From contig NZ_JASBRE010000008.1 of assembly GCF_029960815.1 (NCBI RefSeq), positions 62,001-126,000 on the forward strand: a stretch of DNA of 64,000 nt, read 5' to 3'. The notes beneath the pieces were generated by a model that did no database searches, was not told the origin of the DNA, and saw nothing but the letters and a program-made list of their open reading frames with translations. Positions within the stretch are counted from its first letter, which is position 1; each line of letters begins with the position of its first letter. Both the position numbers and the translations under genes were made by a program. This document shows positions 17,888-26,957 of the stretch, piece by piece. This DNA is from Pseudomonas sp. AL03. Its GTDB lineage: Bacteria; Pseudomonadota; Gammaproteobacteria; Pseudomonadales; Pseudomonadaceae.

Positions 17888-19834
17888 ATGTGTGGTTTTA
17901 TCGGTATGTATCAAGCCGCTCCAGGAGCCATGTCCGAACAGGCCATGGCCGACGCCCTTAAGAGCATCAACCATCGCGGTCCGGACGAAAGCAGTGTATG
18001 GCACGATCCGGCGGGTCGTGCGGCCCTGGGCCATACGCGCTTGAGCATCATCGGTCTGGACAATGGCGCACAACCTATCGTTGCCGACGAAGGCGACCTC
18101 GTGATCGTAGTCAACGGCGAACTCTATGACCATGAGCGTATTCGCCTGGAACTGGAAGCCGAAGGCTGCGTATTCAAGACCGAATCCGACAGCGAAATCG
18201 CCTTGCACCTGTACCGTCGCTACGGCATGGCCGGCTTGAAGCACCTGCGCGGCGAGTTCGCGTTCGTGCTGTTCGACCGCCAACGTCGCCTGATACTGGC
18301 GGTGCGTGATCGTCTGGGCATCAAGCCGCTGTTCTACACCCAACACGAAGGCACTTGGTATTTCGCCTCGGAAGTCAAAGCCATCCTCGCGGCCGGCGTG
18401 CCTTGCGAGTGGGATGAAGATGCTTACGCGAGCCGCGCGTTCTACCTGCGCGACCATACCCTGTTCAAGGGCGTGCGCAGCGTCAAACCCGGTTCCTGGG
18501 TGCTGGTGGATAACGGCGGCATGCAGAGCGGCCGTTACTGGGACATGGAGTTCGCCCGCAAGGATGCGCCAGACCCTACCGACGAGCAGGGCATGATCGA
18601 AGCGATTCGCTCGGCCGTCGAAGAATCGGTGCGCCTGCGCCTGCGTGCCGACGTGCCAATCGGTGTCTACCTGAGCGGCGGCATCGATTCCTCGGCGATG
18701 CTCGGGCTCGCCACGCAGCTGACAGGCAAACCCCTGGATGCGTTCAACCTGTCGTTCACCGACATGGAAGACTACGACGAAAACCGTTTCGCCCGCCTGG
18801 CCGCCGAGCACAACGGCGCACGCTTCCACACTATCGAAATTACCCAGGATGACCTGGCGGACAATTTCGAACAGGCGCTGTGGCACAACGAAACACCCTT
18901 CTTCAATGCCCACGGCGTGGCCAAGTACATCCTCAGCCAGGAAGTGCGCAAGGCCGGCATGAAAGTCGTGCTCACCGGTGAGGGCGCCGATGAAGTGTTC
19001 GCCGGTTACCCGCACTTCCGTCGTGACATGCTGCTGTACAACGTCGAACGCCAGGACCCGCAGGTCATCAGCAAGCTGCGCCAGCGCATCCAGAAAAGCG
19101 AACAGGGCTACACCCGTTCCGAGATGCCGGATGACATTCACTGGATGATCAATCAGCTCAACCACGGTGTGTCCTGGCTGGACAACCAGGCCGGCTGGTT
19201 CAAGGCGCTGGAAAGCCTGTACAGCAGTGACTTCCGTAATCACTTCAGCGGGATCGACCCGTATCGCCAGTTCTTCGACCGCCTCGATCACAGCCAGCTC
19301 GAAGGTCGCGACCCGGTGCATAAATCGATGTACCTCTGGGCCAAGTCGTACCTGCCAAACTTCGTGCTGACCACCCTGGGCGATCGCATGGAAATGGCCA
19401 ACAGCATCGAAGGTCGCGTACCGCTGCTCGATCACCACGTGGTCGAGCTGGCCTGCAAGATGCCGGTCTGGATGAAAGTCCGTGGCTCGACCGAGAAGTT
19501 CATCTTCCGCGAAGCCATGCGCCCTTACCTGCCGCAAGCCTTGTATGAGCGCAAGAAGCATTACTTCCGTGCACCACCGGCCACGCTGCAGCAGCAAGGT
19601 CGTCTGTATCAACTGGTGCAGGACGTGCTGCACGGCAGCGAGCTGGACAACCTGCCGTTCTTCGATGCGGCAAAAGTCCGTCAGTTGCTCGATCGTCTGC
19701 CAGGCCTGACGCCACTGGAACAAGGCCTGCTCGATCCGATGCTGATGGAGCTGACCAGCCTCTGCCTGTTGCAGCGTCGCTACAAGATGCAAGCCACCGT
19801 CAACCCGCAGAGGATACGAGGAGTCGCTGCATGA
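17888..19834 (+). CDS. Asparagine synthase-type, glutamine-hydrolysing amidotransferase
   Basis: 648 residues. After Met removal, Cys2 (MCGFIG) is the glutaminase nucleophile; the class II glutaminase domain runs to about 200, with NHRGPDES and NGELYD. The synthetase domain has the PP-loop YLSGGIDSSAML (about 257-268) and VLTGEGADEVFAGYPH. All catalytic motifs look intact. AsnB homologues in secondary metabolism amidate non-aspartate carboxylates. Here it lies inside the HMG-CoA-synthase operon and overlaps the next gene by 4 bases (ATGA), which argues for a pathway amidation rather than housekeeping asparagine synthesis. Confidence 0.93.
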   Translation: MCGFIGMYQAAPGAMSEQAMADALKSINHRGPDESSVWHDPAGRAALGHTRLSIIGLDNGAQPIVADEGDLVIVVNGELYDHERIRLELEAEGCVFKTESDSEIALHLYRRYGMAGLKHLRGEFAFVLFDRQRRLILAVRDRLGIKPLFYTQHEGTWYFASEVKAILAAGVPCEWDEDAYASRAFYLRDHTLFKGVRSVKPGSWVLVDNGGMQSGRYWDMEFARKDAPDPTDEQGMIEAIRSAVEESVRLRLRADVPIGVYLSGGIDSSAMLGLATQLTGKPLDAFNLSFTDMEDYDENRFARLAAEHNGARFHTIEITQDDLADNFEQALWHNETPFFNAHGVAKYILSQEVRKAGMKVVLTGEGADEVFAGYPHFRRDMLLYNVERQDPQVISKLRQRIQKSEQGYTRSEMPDDIHWMINQLNHGVSWLDNQAGWFKALESLYSSDFRNHFSGIDPYRQFFDRLDHSQLEGRDPVHKSMYLWAKSYLPNFVLTTLGDRMEMANSIEGRVPLLDHHVVELACKMPVWMKVRGSTEKFIFREAMRPYLPQALYERKKHYFRAPPATLQQQGRLYQLVQDVLHGSELDNLPFFDAAKVRQLLDRLPGLTPLEQGLLDPMLMELTSLCLLQRRYKMQATVNPQRIRGVAA

Positions 19835-20955
19835 AAATCGCGATCATTGGCGCAGGCCTCAATGGCCTCGCCTGTGCGCTGATGCTCAAACGCTTCGGGC
19901 TGTCCTGTACGGTGTATGAACGCAGCCTGGGTCCTCGGGACTCAGGTACCGGGATCTACGTCTGGCCCCAAGGCGTGCAAGTGCTGCGCTTTCTGTTCAA
20001 TAGCCGCGAGTTCCTGGAGCAGGGCAAGGCGATCGAGTTCCTCGACACCTACTCACGCGAAGGCCAGTTGATCCACAGCCAGCCGGTGCGACCGAGCGGG
20101 CTGGGGATCCCCGCACCGGCAATGATGTTCCGGCGTACCGAGCTGTTCCGCCTGCTGTTGCAGGAACTGGGCGACGGCGCCGTGCGCTTTCAGATGGGCT
20201 GCAACCGCTTGCAGGATCTGGGACAAAAGACCCGGGTGAGCTTCAGCGACAACAGTGAGGAAGACTTCGACCTGGTGATCGGCGCCGACGGCGTCGGTTC
20301 CACCGTGCGCGAATTCATCAACCCGAACCTTGCGCCTTACGACACCGGTCTGGTGGCCAGCCGCGGCATGGTGGATTTCGGTTCGGACCTGCTCAAATCC
20401 GATCGCTGCCAGATCTTCACCTCGGCCTTCTCGCGCGTGGTGACATACCCGCTGGATGCCCACAGTAACTATCGCTACTGGTTCGCCGCGTATCAGCATC
20501 ATCACCAGCCCCTGCATGATCGGGCCGGCTTGCTGAAGCTGTTCGCCGAGCTGCCGAGCGAGGTGGTACGGATGATCGCCGCCACCGAGGAGTCGGAGAT
20601 TCTCACCCACAAGATGACAGCCCTGACCGGCGACGGCGCCTGGCAACGTTCACGGGTGGTGATGCTCGGCGACAGTATCCACGCGATGCTGCCGACCCTC
20701 GGCTATGGCCTGACCCTGGGTCTTGAGAACGGCTTCATGCTGGCCCAGGCGCTGATCGGCCATTGCGACGACAACCTCGACAGCGCACTGCAACGCTACG
20801 AGATTCGCGCCGCGGAGCGCTCACGGTCGATGCTCAAGGTGATGAGCGACATGACGGATCTGTATTACTTCGAAGAAGACCGAGCCATGACACCGACGCG
20901 CATCTCCCCCATCGTCAACCGCTTCCAGGACCTGGCCCTGACCACGGTTTTTTGA
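19831..20955 (+). CDS. FAD-dependent aromatic-type monooxygenase
   Basis: 374 residues of the PHBH/UbiH-like flavoprotein hydroxylase fold. The N-terminal Rossmann GxGxxG reads IIGAGLNGLACALML, the mid-domain DG motif is DLVIGADGVGSTVREF (about 147-162) and the C-terminal GD motif is VVMLGDSIHAMLPTLGYG (about 272-289). Family members use NAD(P)H and O2 to hydroxylate electron-rich rings or heteroaromatics. Start overlaps the amidotransferase stop, so it is translationally coupled. Confidence 0.9.
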   Translation: MKIAIIGAGLNGLACALMLKRFGLSCTVYERSLGPRDSGTGIYVWPQGVQVLRFLFNSREFLEQGKAIEFLDTYSREGQLIHSQPVRPSGLGIPAPAMMFRRTELFRLLLQELGDGAVRFQMGCNRLQDLGQKTRVSFSDNSEEDFDLVIGADGVGSTVREFINPNLAPYDTGLVASRGMVDFGSDLLKSDRCQIFTSAFSRVVTYPLDAHSNYRYWFAAYQHHHQPLHDRAGLLKLFAELPSEVVRMIAATEESEILTHKMTALTGDGAWQRSRVVMLGDSIHAMLPTLGYGLTLGLENGFMLAQALIGHCDDNLDSALQRYEIRAAERSRSMLKVMSDMTDLYYFEEDRAMTPTRISPIVNRFQDLALTTVF

Positions 20956-20965
20956 GGGAATTGCC

Positions 20966-22042
20966 ATGAGCGAACTTTTTCGCAAGCGGGTTGCACACTT
21001 TGTTGCGGAGCACATCACGCCCCATGTCGCCGAGTGGGAAACCCTGGGCACCTACCCGCCGGCACTGCACCGGCGCGCAGGCCTTGCCGGCCTGTTGGCA
21101 CTGGGTCAGAACCAGAACCAACTGCCCGATGATCCACGCGCCTTGGCCATCCTGGTGCAGGAGCTGACTCGCAGTGGCGCGCAGGGCATCACCATGGGCC
21201 TGGCCTCACACTTTGTCAGCCTCAAGGCGCTGCAACGGTGTGCGCCTGAGCTTGCGAGCAGTGTGGTGCCCGCGGTGTTGAGCGGTGAATGCAGTATTTC
21301 CCTGGCGTTGACCGAACCCCAGGCCGGCTCGGACCTGCGCGGCATGAACTGTCGTGCCGTACTCGAAAACGGGCAATACCGGCTGACCGGCACCAAGGCC
21401 TTCGTCTGCAACGGTGAACGGGCAGACTGGCTGTTATTGATCGCGCACTCTCCGGACGGTCTGGCGCTGTTTCTCGCCGAAGGCCATGCCCCAGGCATCA
21501 TGCACACCCCGCAGCGGTGCCTCGGTTGGCGGTGCCTGCCTTTGACCGACCTGCATTTTACGAACACCCCGGTGGTACGTCTCACTCAAGGCTCCGGGGT
21601 CGGGCGCATCTTGCAAAACAGCCTGCTGCAGGAACGCCTGAATCTTGCGGTGATGGCCGTAACCTCCGCCGACATGGCGCTGCAAGCCAGTATCGACTGG
21701 TGCAAGCAGCGTCAGATGGGGGGCAAACCGCTCTTCGACAAATCGGTGATCCGCCAACGACTGGCCGAGTACCACGCGGAACTCGCGGTGGCGCAACACT
21801 ATGTCGAGTCGGCAGTGAACTGGATGGCCGACGGCAACCTCGATCCACACCGGGTAGCCATCGCCAAGAACCAGTCGGTCGCCGTGCTGGAGAAAATCGC
21901 TCGTGGCGCGGTGCAAGTGCACGGTGCCCACGGCTGCATCGAACCGGCCCTGGTGGAGCGGATCCATCGCGACGCGCGCCTGCTGGCCATCGGCGGCGGC
22001 ACCCACGAAATCATGCTGGACATCATCGGACGATCTTTATAG
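20966..22042 (+). CDS. Acyl-CoA dehydrogenase family protein
   Basis: 358 residues, slightly short for the family. The middle-domain flavin segments ISLALTEPQAGSDLRGM and GTKAFVCNGERADW are present, as is the C-terminal VQVHGAHGCIEPALVERIHRD-like helix and IGGGTHEIMLDIIGR. The N-terminal helical domain is compact. It probably oxidises, or binds and reduces, an acyl-CoA made by the upstream HMG-CoA synthase/hydratase pair. RBS GAGGGAATTGCC precedes ATG 20966 by a 10-nt intergenic gap. Confidence 0.9.
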   Translation: MSELFRKRVAHFVAEHITPHVAEWETLGTYPPALHRRAGLAGLLALGQNQNQLPDDPRALAILVQELTRSGAQGITMGLASHFVSLKALQRCAPELASSVVPAVLSGECSISLALTEPQAGSDLRGMNCRAVLENGQYRLTGTKAFVCNGERADWLLLIAHSPDGLALFLAEGHAPGIMHTPQRCLGWRCLPLTDLHFTNTPVVRLTQGSGVGRILQNSLLQERLNLAVMAVTSADMALQASIDWCKQRQMGGKPLFDKSVIRQRLAEYHAELAVAQHYVESAVNWMADGNLDPHRVAIAKNQSVAVLEKIARGAVQVHGAHGCIEPALVERIHRDARLLAIGGGTHEIMLDIIGRSL

Positions 22043-22052
22043 GAGCAGGGAC

Positions 22053-22490
22053 ATGCGCCAAATCAGCGAACACGCCGCCGCCCATTCCAGCGCGTTGCTG
22101 GAACACGCCTACCAGCGCTACTGCGGTTTGCGGCTGGTGGAACAACGAGAGGGGTTCTGCCAATGTCGACTGGTGGTCAGCGAGGCCATCGACAACCTCA
22201 GCCAAACGCTCCACGGCGGGGTCATTTACTCGATGCTGGATGTGGTGAGCATGCTTGCCACACTGCCGCTGCTAGGGCCAGATGAATATGCGCTGACCAA
22301 CAGTTTCAATAGCATGTTGATGTCAGCCACGCCCCTGCACAGCGAAGTAGTTATTGAGGCCGAAGTTGTAAGAAGCGGCCGAAACCTGATATTTACTCAA
22401 GCAGCCGCTTGGAAAATAAACAGCGATCAAACCCGTACTAAAATCGCTTCAGCGCAATTAAGCAAGTTCCGCCTAAAACATCAGTGGTAA
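22053..22490 (+). CDS. PaaI-type hotdog-fold thioesterase
   Basis: 145 residues. The hotdog helix is LSQTLHGGVIYSMLDVVSMLA (about 50-70), with the HGG motif and the conserved acid D64-region of PaaI/YbgC thioesterases. ATG 22053 is preceded by AGGAG 8 nt away; the longer in-frame reading from 21903 lies inside the dehydrogenase gene. It is last in block A and probably releases the CoA-bound product. A strong hairpin follows the stop. Confidence 0.85.
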   Translation: MRQISEHAAAHSSALLEHAYQRYCGLRLVEQREGFCQCRLVVSEAIDNLSQTLHGGVIYSMLDVVSMLATLPLLGPDEYALTNSFNSMLMSATPLHSEVVIEAEVVRSGRNLIFTQAAAWKINSDQTRTKIASAQLSKFRLKHQW

Positions 22491-22494
22491 CCTC

Positions 22495-22518
22495 GAAAGC
22501 CCCGCTCCCGGGGCTTTC
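22495..22518 (+). terminator. Hairpin closing block A
   Basis: Perfect 10-bp stem GAAAGCCCCG/CGGGGCTTTC with loop CTCC starts 5 nt after the thioesterase stop. There is no proper T-tract, so termination efficiency is uncertain, but position and stability suit an operon end. Confidence 0.6.
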
Positions 22519-22711
22519 CAGCCCTCCTCCAACGCTTGAGCCGCATCAACTCCCCCCCCCAAAACGCCGACAAAGCTCCTGTAAAAAGGGCCTTGAGAAA
22601 TACATGACTGCCATGGGTGGGTGAACCTGAATTTATGCGCTATTCCTGCCTCTCCGATTGTTCAAAACTTACTCTCAAACAGCCGCTGCATTTCCTGAGA
22701 GAGAGAAAGCC

Positions 22712-23359
22712 ATGAGTCAAAAAATACTGGTGATACGTTCGTCGATCAAACACGATGGTGGTTTTTCCGGGCAACTGGTGGACTACTTCCTGGACCAGCT
22801 CAAAGAAGTCATTCCTGAATCCTCCATCGTCGTTCGCGACATCGGCAAAACGCCGATTGCCCACCTCAACGCCAACACCATGGCTGCGCTGTATGGCCGC
22901 GAGCCGAGCGACGATGAAGGGCGCCAAGCCCTGAGCCTCTCGAACGAACTGATCGAAGAAATCAACGAAGCCGACCGCATCGTCATCGGCCTGCCGCGCT
23001 ACAACTTCGGTGCGCCTTCGCTGATCCACGCCTACATCGATCAACTGGTCATCTCCGGCGTGACCTTCACGTACAACAAAACCGTTCCTGTCGGCCTGAT
23101 CGACAGCAAGCCGGTGTACGTCCTGACCGCCAGCGGCGGCATCTACAGCAATGGCCCGGACACCCTGGCCCTGTGGCTGTCGCAGATCCTCGGTTTCATT
23201 GGCCTGACCCAGATCAAATACGTCTACGCCGAAGGCCTGGGCATGGGTGAAGAAAGCCTGGCCAAAGGTCTCAAACAAGCGCGTCACGAGATCGACCAGG
23301 CAATCAACGAATTGGGCGAACGACCTCGCCTGAAAATGGTTGGTTCGCAAGGGAGGTAA
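22712..23359 (+). CDS. FMN-dependent NADH:quinone oxidoreductase / azoreductase family
   Basis: 215 residues of flavodoxin-like fold. The FMN phosphate loop is VIRSSIKHDGGFSGQ (about 5-19), the isoalloxazine loop is PRYNFGAPSLIHAYIDQLV (about 98-116), and ASGGIYSNGPD (about 138) is also family-typical. It reduces quinones or azo compounds by two electrons. ATG 22712 follows GAGAGAAAGC. It is paired, one base apart, with a glutathionyl-hydroquinone-reductase-like gene. The pair lies between blocks A and B and suggests a quinonoid or redox-active intermediate or product. Confidence 0.88.
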   Translation: MSQKILVIRSSIKHDGGFSGQLVDYFLDQLKEVIPESSIVVRDIGKTPIAHLNANTMAALYGREPSDDEGRQALSLSNELIEEINEADRIVIGLPRYNFGAPSLIHAYIDQLVISGVTFTYNKTVPVGLIDSKPVYVLTASGGIYSNGPDTLALWLSQILGFIGLTQIKYVYAEGLGMGEESLAKGLKQARHEIDQAINELGERPRLKMVGSQGR

Positions 23360-23360
23360 C

Positions 23361-24230
23361 ATGACCAAAGCGGTGAACAACACCCTCAACGATCAGCTGT
23401 TTCTCTCCGAGCTCGTGGCTGAAACCGACCGTTACCATCTGTATATCTCGCAGGCTTGCCCATTTTCGCACCGTGCCTATCTGGTCCTGAGCGTACTGGG
23501 GCTTGAGGGTGTACTGGACGTCTCGTCGGTTGCCGCACGCCGTCATGACCAGGGTTGGGAGTTCGACAACGTGGACCCGGACCCTCTGCACGAAGAAGTG
23601 TCCTTGCTCTCCACGCTGTATGAACATTCCCGACCCGGGTTCACCGGTAATCAATCGGTGCCCGTGCTGTGGGACAAACACCAGAAGCGGATCGTCCATA
23701 ACGATTCCGCAGACCTCGCCTGGCAGATGGCGACCCGGTTGCTGCCGCTGGCGAAGACGCCCATCGAACTGGTGCCCGACGACCTGGGCGACAAAATCGC
23801 GAGCCTCAACGACTGGTTGCACACGCACGTCAATCGCATGGTGTACAACATGGGGTTTGCCAGCGACCAGCAGAGTTACAGCGAGGCGTTTACGGTGTTC
23901 TTCGACGCCATGGACGAACTGGAAACGCGTCTCGCTGATCAACGCTACCTGTTCGGCGACCGACTGACATTATCCGACCTGTTCCTGTTACCCACGCTGA
24001 TTCGTTTCGAGGCAGTGTATTGCCTGCATTTCAAGGCCAATCTGCGCCCGCTGCAAGACTACCCGGCACTGTACGACTATCTGTGCCGGTTGACCCGACG
24101 CGAAGACGTGCGGCGCACCATCGACATGGAACACATCAAACTGCATTACTACTACTCCCACAACCACATCAACCCGACACGAATCGTTCCCGACGGACCA
24201 CAACTGGCCTGGCTGGCACAATCCGCCTGA
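23361..24230 (+). CDS. Glutathione S-transferase, Xi class (glutathionyl-hydroquinone reductase-like)
   Basis: 289 residues. The thioredoxin-like domain has the catalytic Cys33 in QACPFSHR (classical members have CPWAHR); the all-helical domain follows; and the C-terminal signature SHNHINPTRIVPDGP matches the family's SHxxINPxxIVPxGP. These enzymes remove glutathione from glutathionyl-hydroquinones. Length is shorter than the usual 320-330 residues. GGGAGG lies 6 nt before ATG 23361. Operon with the upstream reductase is clear from the 1-nt gap. Confidence 0.88.
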   Translation: MTKAVNNTLNDQLFLSELVAETDRYHLYISQACPFSHRAYLVLSVLGLEGVLDVSSVAARRHDQGWEFDNVDPDPLHEEVSLLSTLYEHSRPGFTGNQSVPVLWDKHQKRIVHNDSADLAWQMATRLLPLAKTPIELVPDDLGDKIASLNDWLHTHVNRMVYNMGFASDQQSYSEAFTVFFDAMDELETRLADQRYLFGDRLTLSDLFLLPTLIRFEAVYCLHFKANLRPLQDYPALYDYLCRLTRREDVRRTIDMEHIKLHYYYSHNHINPTRIVPDGPQLAWLAQSA

Positions 24231-24247
24231 TCGAATATGCACCCTCC

Positions 24248-24270
24248 GAGTCCGGGCCCCACCCGGACTC
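24248..24270 (+). terminator. Hairpin after the reductase pair
   Basis: 9-bp stem GAGTCCGGG/CCCGGACTC with a CCCCA loop, 18 nt after the stop. No T-run follows, so it may be a transcript 3'-end stabiliser as much as a terminator. Confidence 0.55.
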
Positions 24271-24807
24271 ATATCCTCCGACACTCCCCTCGCCTGTATT
24301 CTTTCTGTCATACAACTAGAACGAGACAATTAACGCACCGTTTTATTTATTTTTTTGTCCGTCAAAAGATTACCCGGCATCGGCTTCATGTCTCACATGA
24401 AGATTCTGAATAGGTACTGGTTAATTAATTCACTTTAAACAATCAAGCCACTTATGAGAAAAATCGAACCCACGCAGAACGCTGTCTAAGTACGTCATCG
24501 CAAGGATTTGCTATTCACTGACATACCGAATACGCCCCCCACCGTTCCCGACCAGAAAGCCCTACACGCATCGGTGTGGCTATAGCTGTGGACACGAGTG
24601 GGAGTCTAAAAACAACAGACACCCAATGGTGAACGAACACCGTCGAGAAACATGGCCCAACAGTTGATAAAACCAAGCTGTTACAGGGGGTATGAAAGGG
24701 CGCCGGTTGCCGTAATTAACAACAAGATCAATGAGCACGCATGTACCACAACCAAGCGATTCAACAATCTCACTATCGACTCCCGCAGAAAAGAAAGGAA
24801 AACTTGC
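24271..24807. other. AT-rich region upstream of block B
   Basis: About 540 bp of low G+C between the reductase pair and the thermostable-hemolysin-like gene. No gene is supported. It resembles the 15-kb intergenic region in base composition and probably carries the promoter of the seven-gene block B. Confidence 0.5.
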
Positions 24808-25416
24808 ATGCGCATTCAAGTAGCCAAACGCAATACCCAACTCTGGAAGTCCGCCGTTGAATTTGTAAAACGTCGGTACATGAAATCCTTTAATGCCATC
24901 ATCGAGCCATCTCCCGAGTACTTTTTAATCGTTTTACAACACAATGACTCCATTCAGTCTTGTGCAGGTTTTAGTTTTGCCAAGTCAGGCCCTCTATTGT
25001 CCGAGTGTTATCTGGACTCAGCGTGCGAGGAGACACTGTCCAGCATCACCAACACCCGGATCGAACGCGACTGCATCGTCGAAGTCGGCAGTACCGCGTC
25101 GATCAATCCGGTTGCCGGCCAGACCCTGTTCAATATGCTCTCGGTGGTGACCTGGTGCATGGGCGCACGCTACTTGCTGTGCACCTGCACCCCCCACTTG
25201 ATCAAAGTGATGGGCAACTGCAACGTCAAGGTCAACAAAATCTGCGAGGCCGACCCGCAACGCATGACCTCCCAAGCGGAAGTCGAATGGGGCTCCTACT
25301 ACGACCAGACGCCTATCACCGGTTACATCAAGCTGGGCGAGATGGAGCGTCACTATCACGAGACCGTCCTCAAGACCGTTTTCCGGCTCGACGTGCAGAG
25401 CGAGCAAGCAGCATGA
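24808..25416 (+). CDS. Thermostable hemolysin family protein (GNAT-like fold)
   Basis: 202 residues of the T_hemolysin family, named after the Vibrio delta-VPH but structurally related to GNAT acyltransferases and autoinducer synthases. Visible features are CAGFSFAKSGPLLSECYLD (about 52-70) and IVEVGSTASINPVAGQTLFNML (about 90-111), the equivalent of the GNAT acceptor and cofactor strands. No signal peptide is seen, so a secreted hemolysin is unlikely. The stop overlaps the ligase start (ATGA). Members are often paired with AMP-ligases; I infer an acyl-transfer role. Confidence 0.75.
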   Translation: MRIQVAKRNTQLWKSAVEFVKRRYMKSFNAIIEPSPEYFLIVLQHNDSIQSCAGFSFAKSGPLLSECYLDSACEETLSSITNTRIERDCIVEVGSTASINPVAGQTLFNMLSVVTWCMGARYLLCTCTPHLIKVMGNCNVKVNKICEADPQRMTSQAEVEWGSYYDQTPITGYIKLGEMERHYHETVLKTVFRLDVQSEQAA

Positions 25417-26945
25417 CGCATTTCGTCGAACGCTTGCTGGCCCAGGCCCAACGCACACCGGATGCCATCTGCGTCGTCGACACTCCTTCGGCGCAAGGCA
25501 CGGGCGGGTGCCGTCTGACCTACGCCCAGGTGCTGGACCATGCCCGGCAGCTTGGGCAACACATGAACCGCCAGTTCACCGACGAAAAGCGCACCATCGG
25601 CATCGTCATGCGCAACAGCAGCGACTGGGTCATTGCCGACTTCGCCTGTCTGCTCTTCGGCTTCACCTCCTTGCCGCTGCCTTTGGGTTTCAGTAAGTAC
25701 CAGGCCGAACACCTGGCCTTAGAATGTTCGGGCTTCCTGGTCGATGACAAAGGCTTGGAGACTCTGGAAACGCGCTGGGAAATCGACCTCAACGCCAGCC
25801 GTCTGGTCCATGTACCCAGCGCACTTCAGACCCCGATTCCAGTGCCGGCGGGCCCAAGCTTCATCGACAGCGCCGATGCTGAATGGATCTGCAAAGTCAT
25901 CCACACCTCCGGCACCACCAGCAAGCCCAAAGGCGTGAAGCAAAGTCTGGACGGCCTGAGCGCTGTGCTGCAATCGCTACTCGGCGTGGTCCCGGCCGCC
26001 TTTCAGAAACGCTACCTGTCGGTGGTGCCGCTGAGCCTGTTGATCGAACAGGTCACGGCGGTCTACCTGCCGCTACTGTCCGGCGGCACGGTATATTTCC
26101 TGGACGAGCACACGCCGCTGATCGGTGAGGCTGGCTACACCACCTCGGCGATTCTTGCGCAACTGCTCAAAACCCGGGCGAGCGCGGTCACCGTACCGCC
26201 GATAATGCTCGACGTGTTCCTTGAAGTGGCCGAGCAAAACACCGATCCAGAGCTGCTGTCGTTGCTGCGCAACGAGTTGTACATCACCGCCGGTGGCGCT
26301 CCGATCAGCAGCGAAAAACTGCAACGCCTGAGCGCGCAGGGTATTGAGGTTCATCAGGGTTACGGGCTGAGCGAGAACGGTTCGGTGGTGAGCGTCAACA
26401 CCCCTACCCACAGCAAGCTGGGCAGCGTTGGTAAACCCTTGCCTCACGTCCAGGTCCGGGTGACGGATCAGCAACGGGTAGAAATCAAAAGCACCTCGAT
26501 GTTCCGGGGTTACTCCTGGGTCGATCCGAGTGCCTGTTCCTTCACCGAGGATGGCTGGCTGCGCACAGGTGATATCGGCGAGCTCGATGACGAGGGCTTC
26601 CTGTTCATCACCGGACGCGAGAAAAACATCATCTGCCTGCCCAACGGCCGCAATGTTTCTCCGGAGCAAATCGAGCTGGAGTTCAAAGAGCAAACCGGCG
26701 TGAACGATGCGCTGATGTTCATGACCGCAGACGGTCAACTGGCGATCGTGCTCAGCGTCGGGCCGCAGTTCAGCCACCCACACACCCAGGACTGGGCGCA
26801 ACAGCGCTTCTCGGAAGTCGAGCTGCCGCAGACCCTCTGGCCGCTGGCGCCGGACGCCCCGCAGCTGCAAAGCCTCTATACCCTCAACGGCCCGGCCCGT
26901 AGAGCCCACGCCACTGACCTGCATCGTCAGACATGTACTCACTAA
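25413..26945 (+). CDS. AMP-forming acyl/aryl ligase (ANL superfamily)
   Basis: 510 residues. Core motifs: A3 HTSGTTSKPKGVKQS (about 165-180), A5 GYGLSENGSV, A7 RTGDIGELDDEGF, A8 GREKNIICLPNGRNVSPEQIE. At the C-terminus the usual A10 (…GKxxR, with catalytic Lys) reads TLNGPARR, so the lysine appears replaced. Free-standing: there is no carrier protein next to it, so it probably makes an acyl-CoA or hands an acyl-adenylate to the upstream GNAT-like protein. Translationally coupled to that gene. Confidence 0.88.
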   Translation: MTHFVERLLAQAQRTPDAICVVDTPSAQGTGGCRLTYAQVLDHARQLGQHMNRQFTDEKRTIGIVMRNSSDWVIADFACLLFGFTSLPLPLGFSKYQAEHLALECSGFLVDDKGLETLETRWEIDLNASRLVHVPSALQTPIPVPAGPSFIDSADAEWICKVIHTSGTTSKPKGVKQSLDGLSAVLQSLLGVVPAAFQKRYLSVVPLSLLIEQVTAVYLPLLSGGTVYFLDEHTPLIGEAGYTTSAILAQLLKTRASAVTVPPIMLDVFLEVAEQNTDPELLSLLRNELYITAGGAPISSEKLQRLSAQGIEVHQGYGLSENGSVVSVNTPTHSKLGSVGKPLPHVQVRVTDQQRVEIKSTSMFRGYSWVDPSACSFTEDGWLRTGDIGELDDEGFLFITGREKNIICLPNGRNVSPEQIELEFKEQTGVNDALMFMTADGQLAIVLSVGPQFSHPHTQDWAQQRFSEVELPQTLWPLAPDAPQLQSLYTLNGPARRAHATDLHRQTCTH

Positions 26946-26957
26946 AGGACTAGCGAC

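Noticed and set aside
17756..19792. 678-codon open frame antisense to the amidotransferase gene
   Set aside because: Opposite-strand shadow of a high-GC gene; composition is His/Val/Ala-rich without family motifs, while the sense frame has every catalytic motif.
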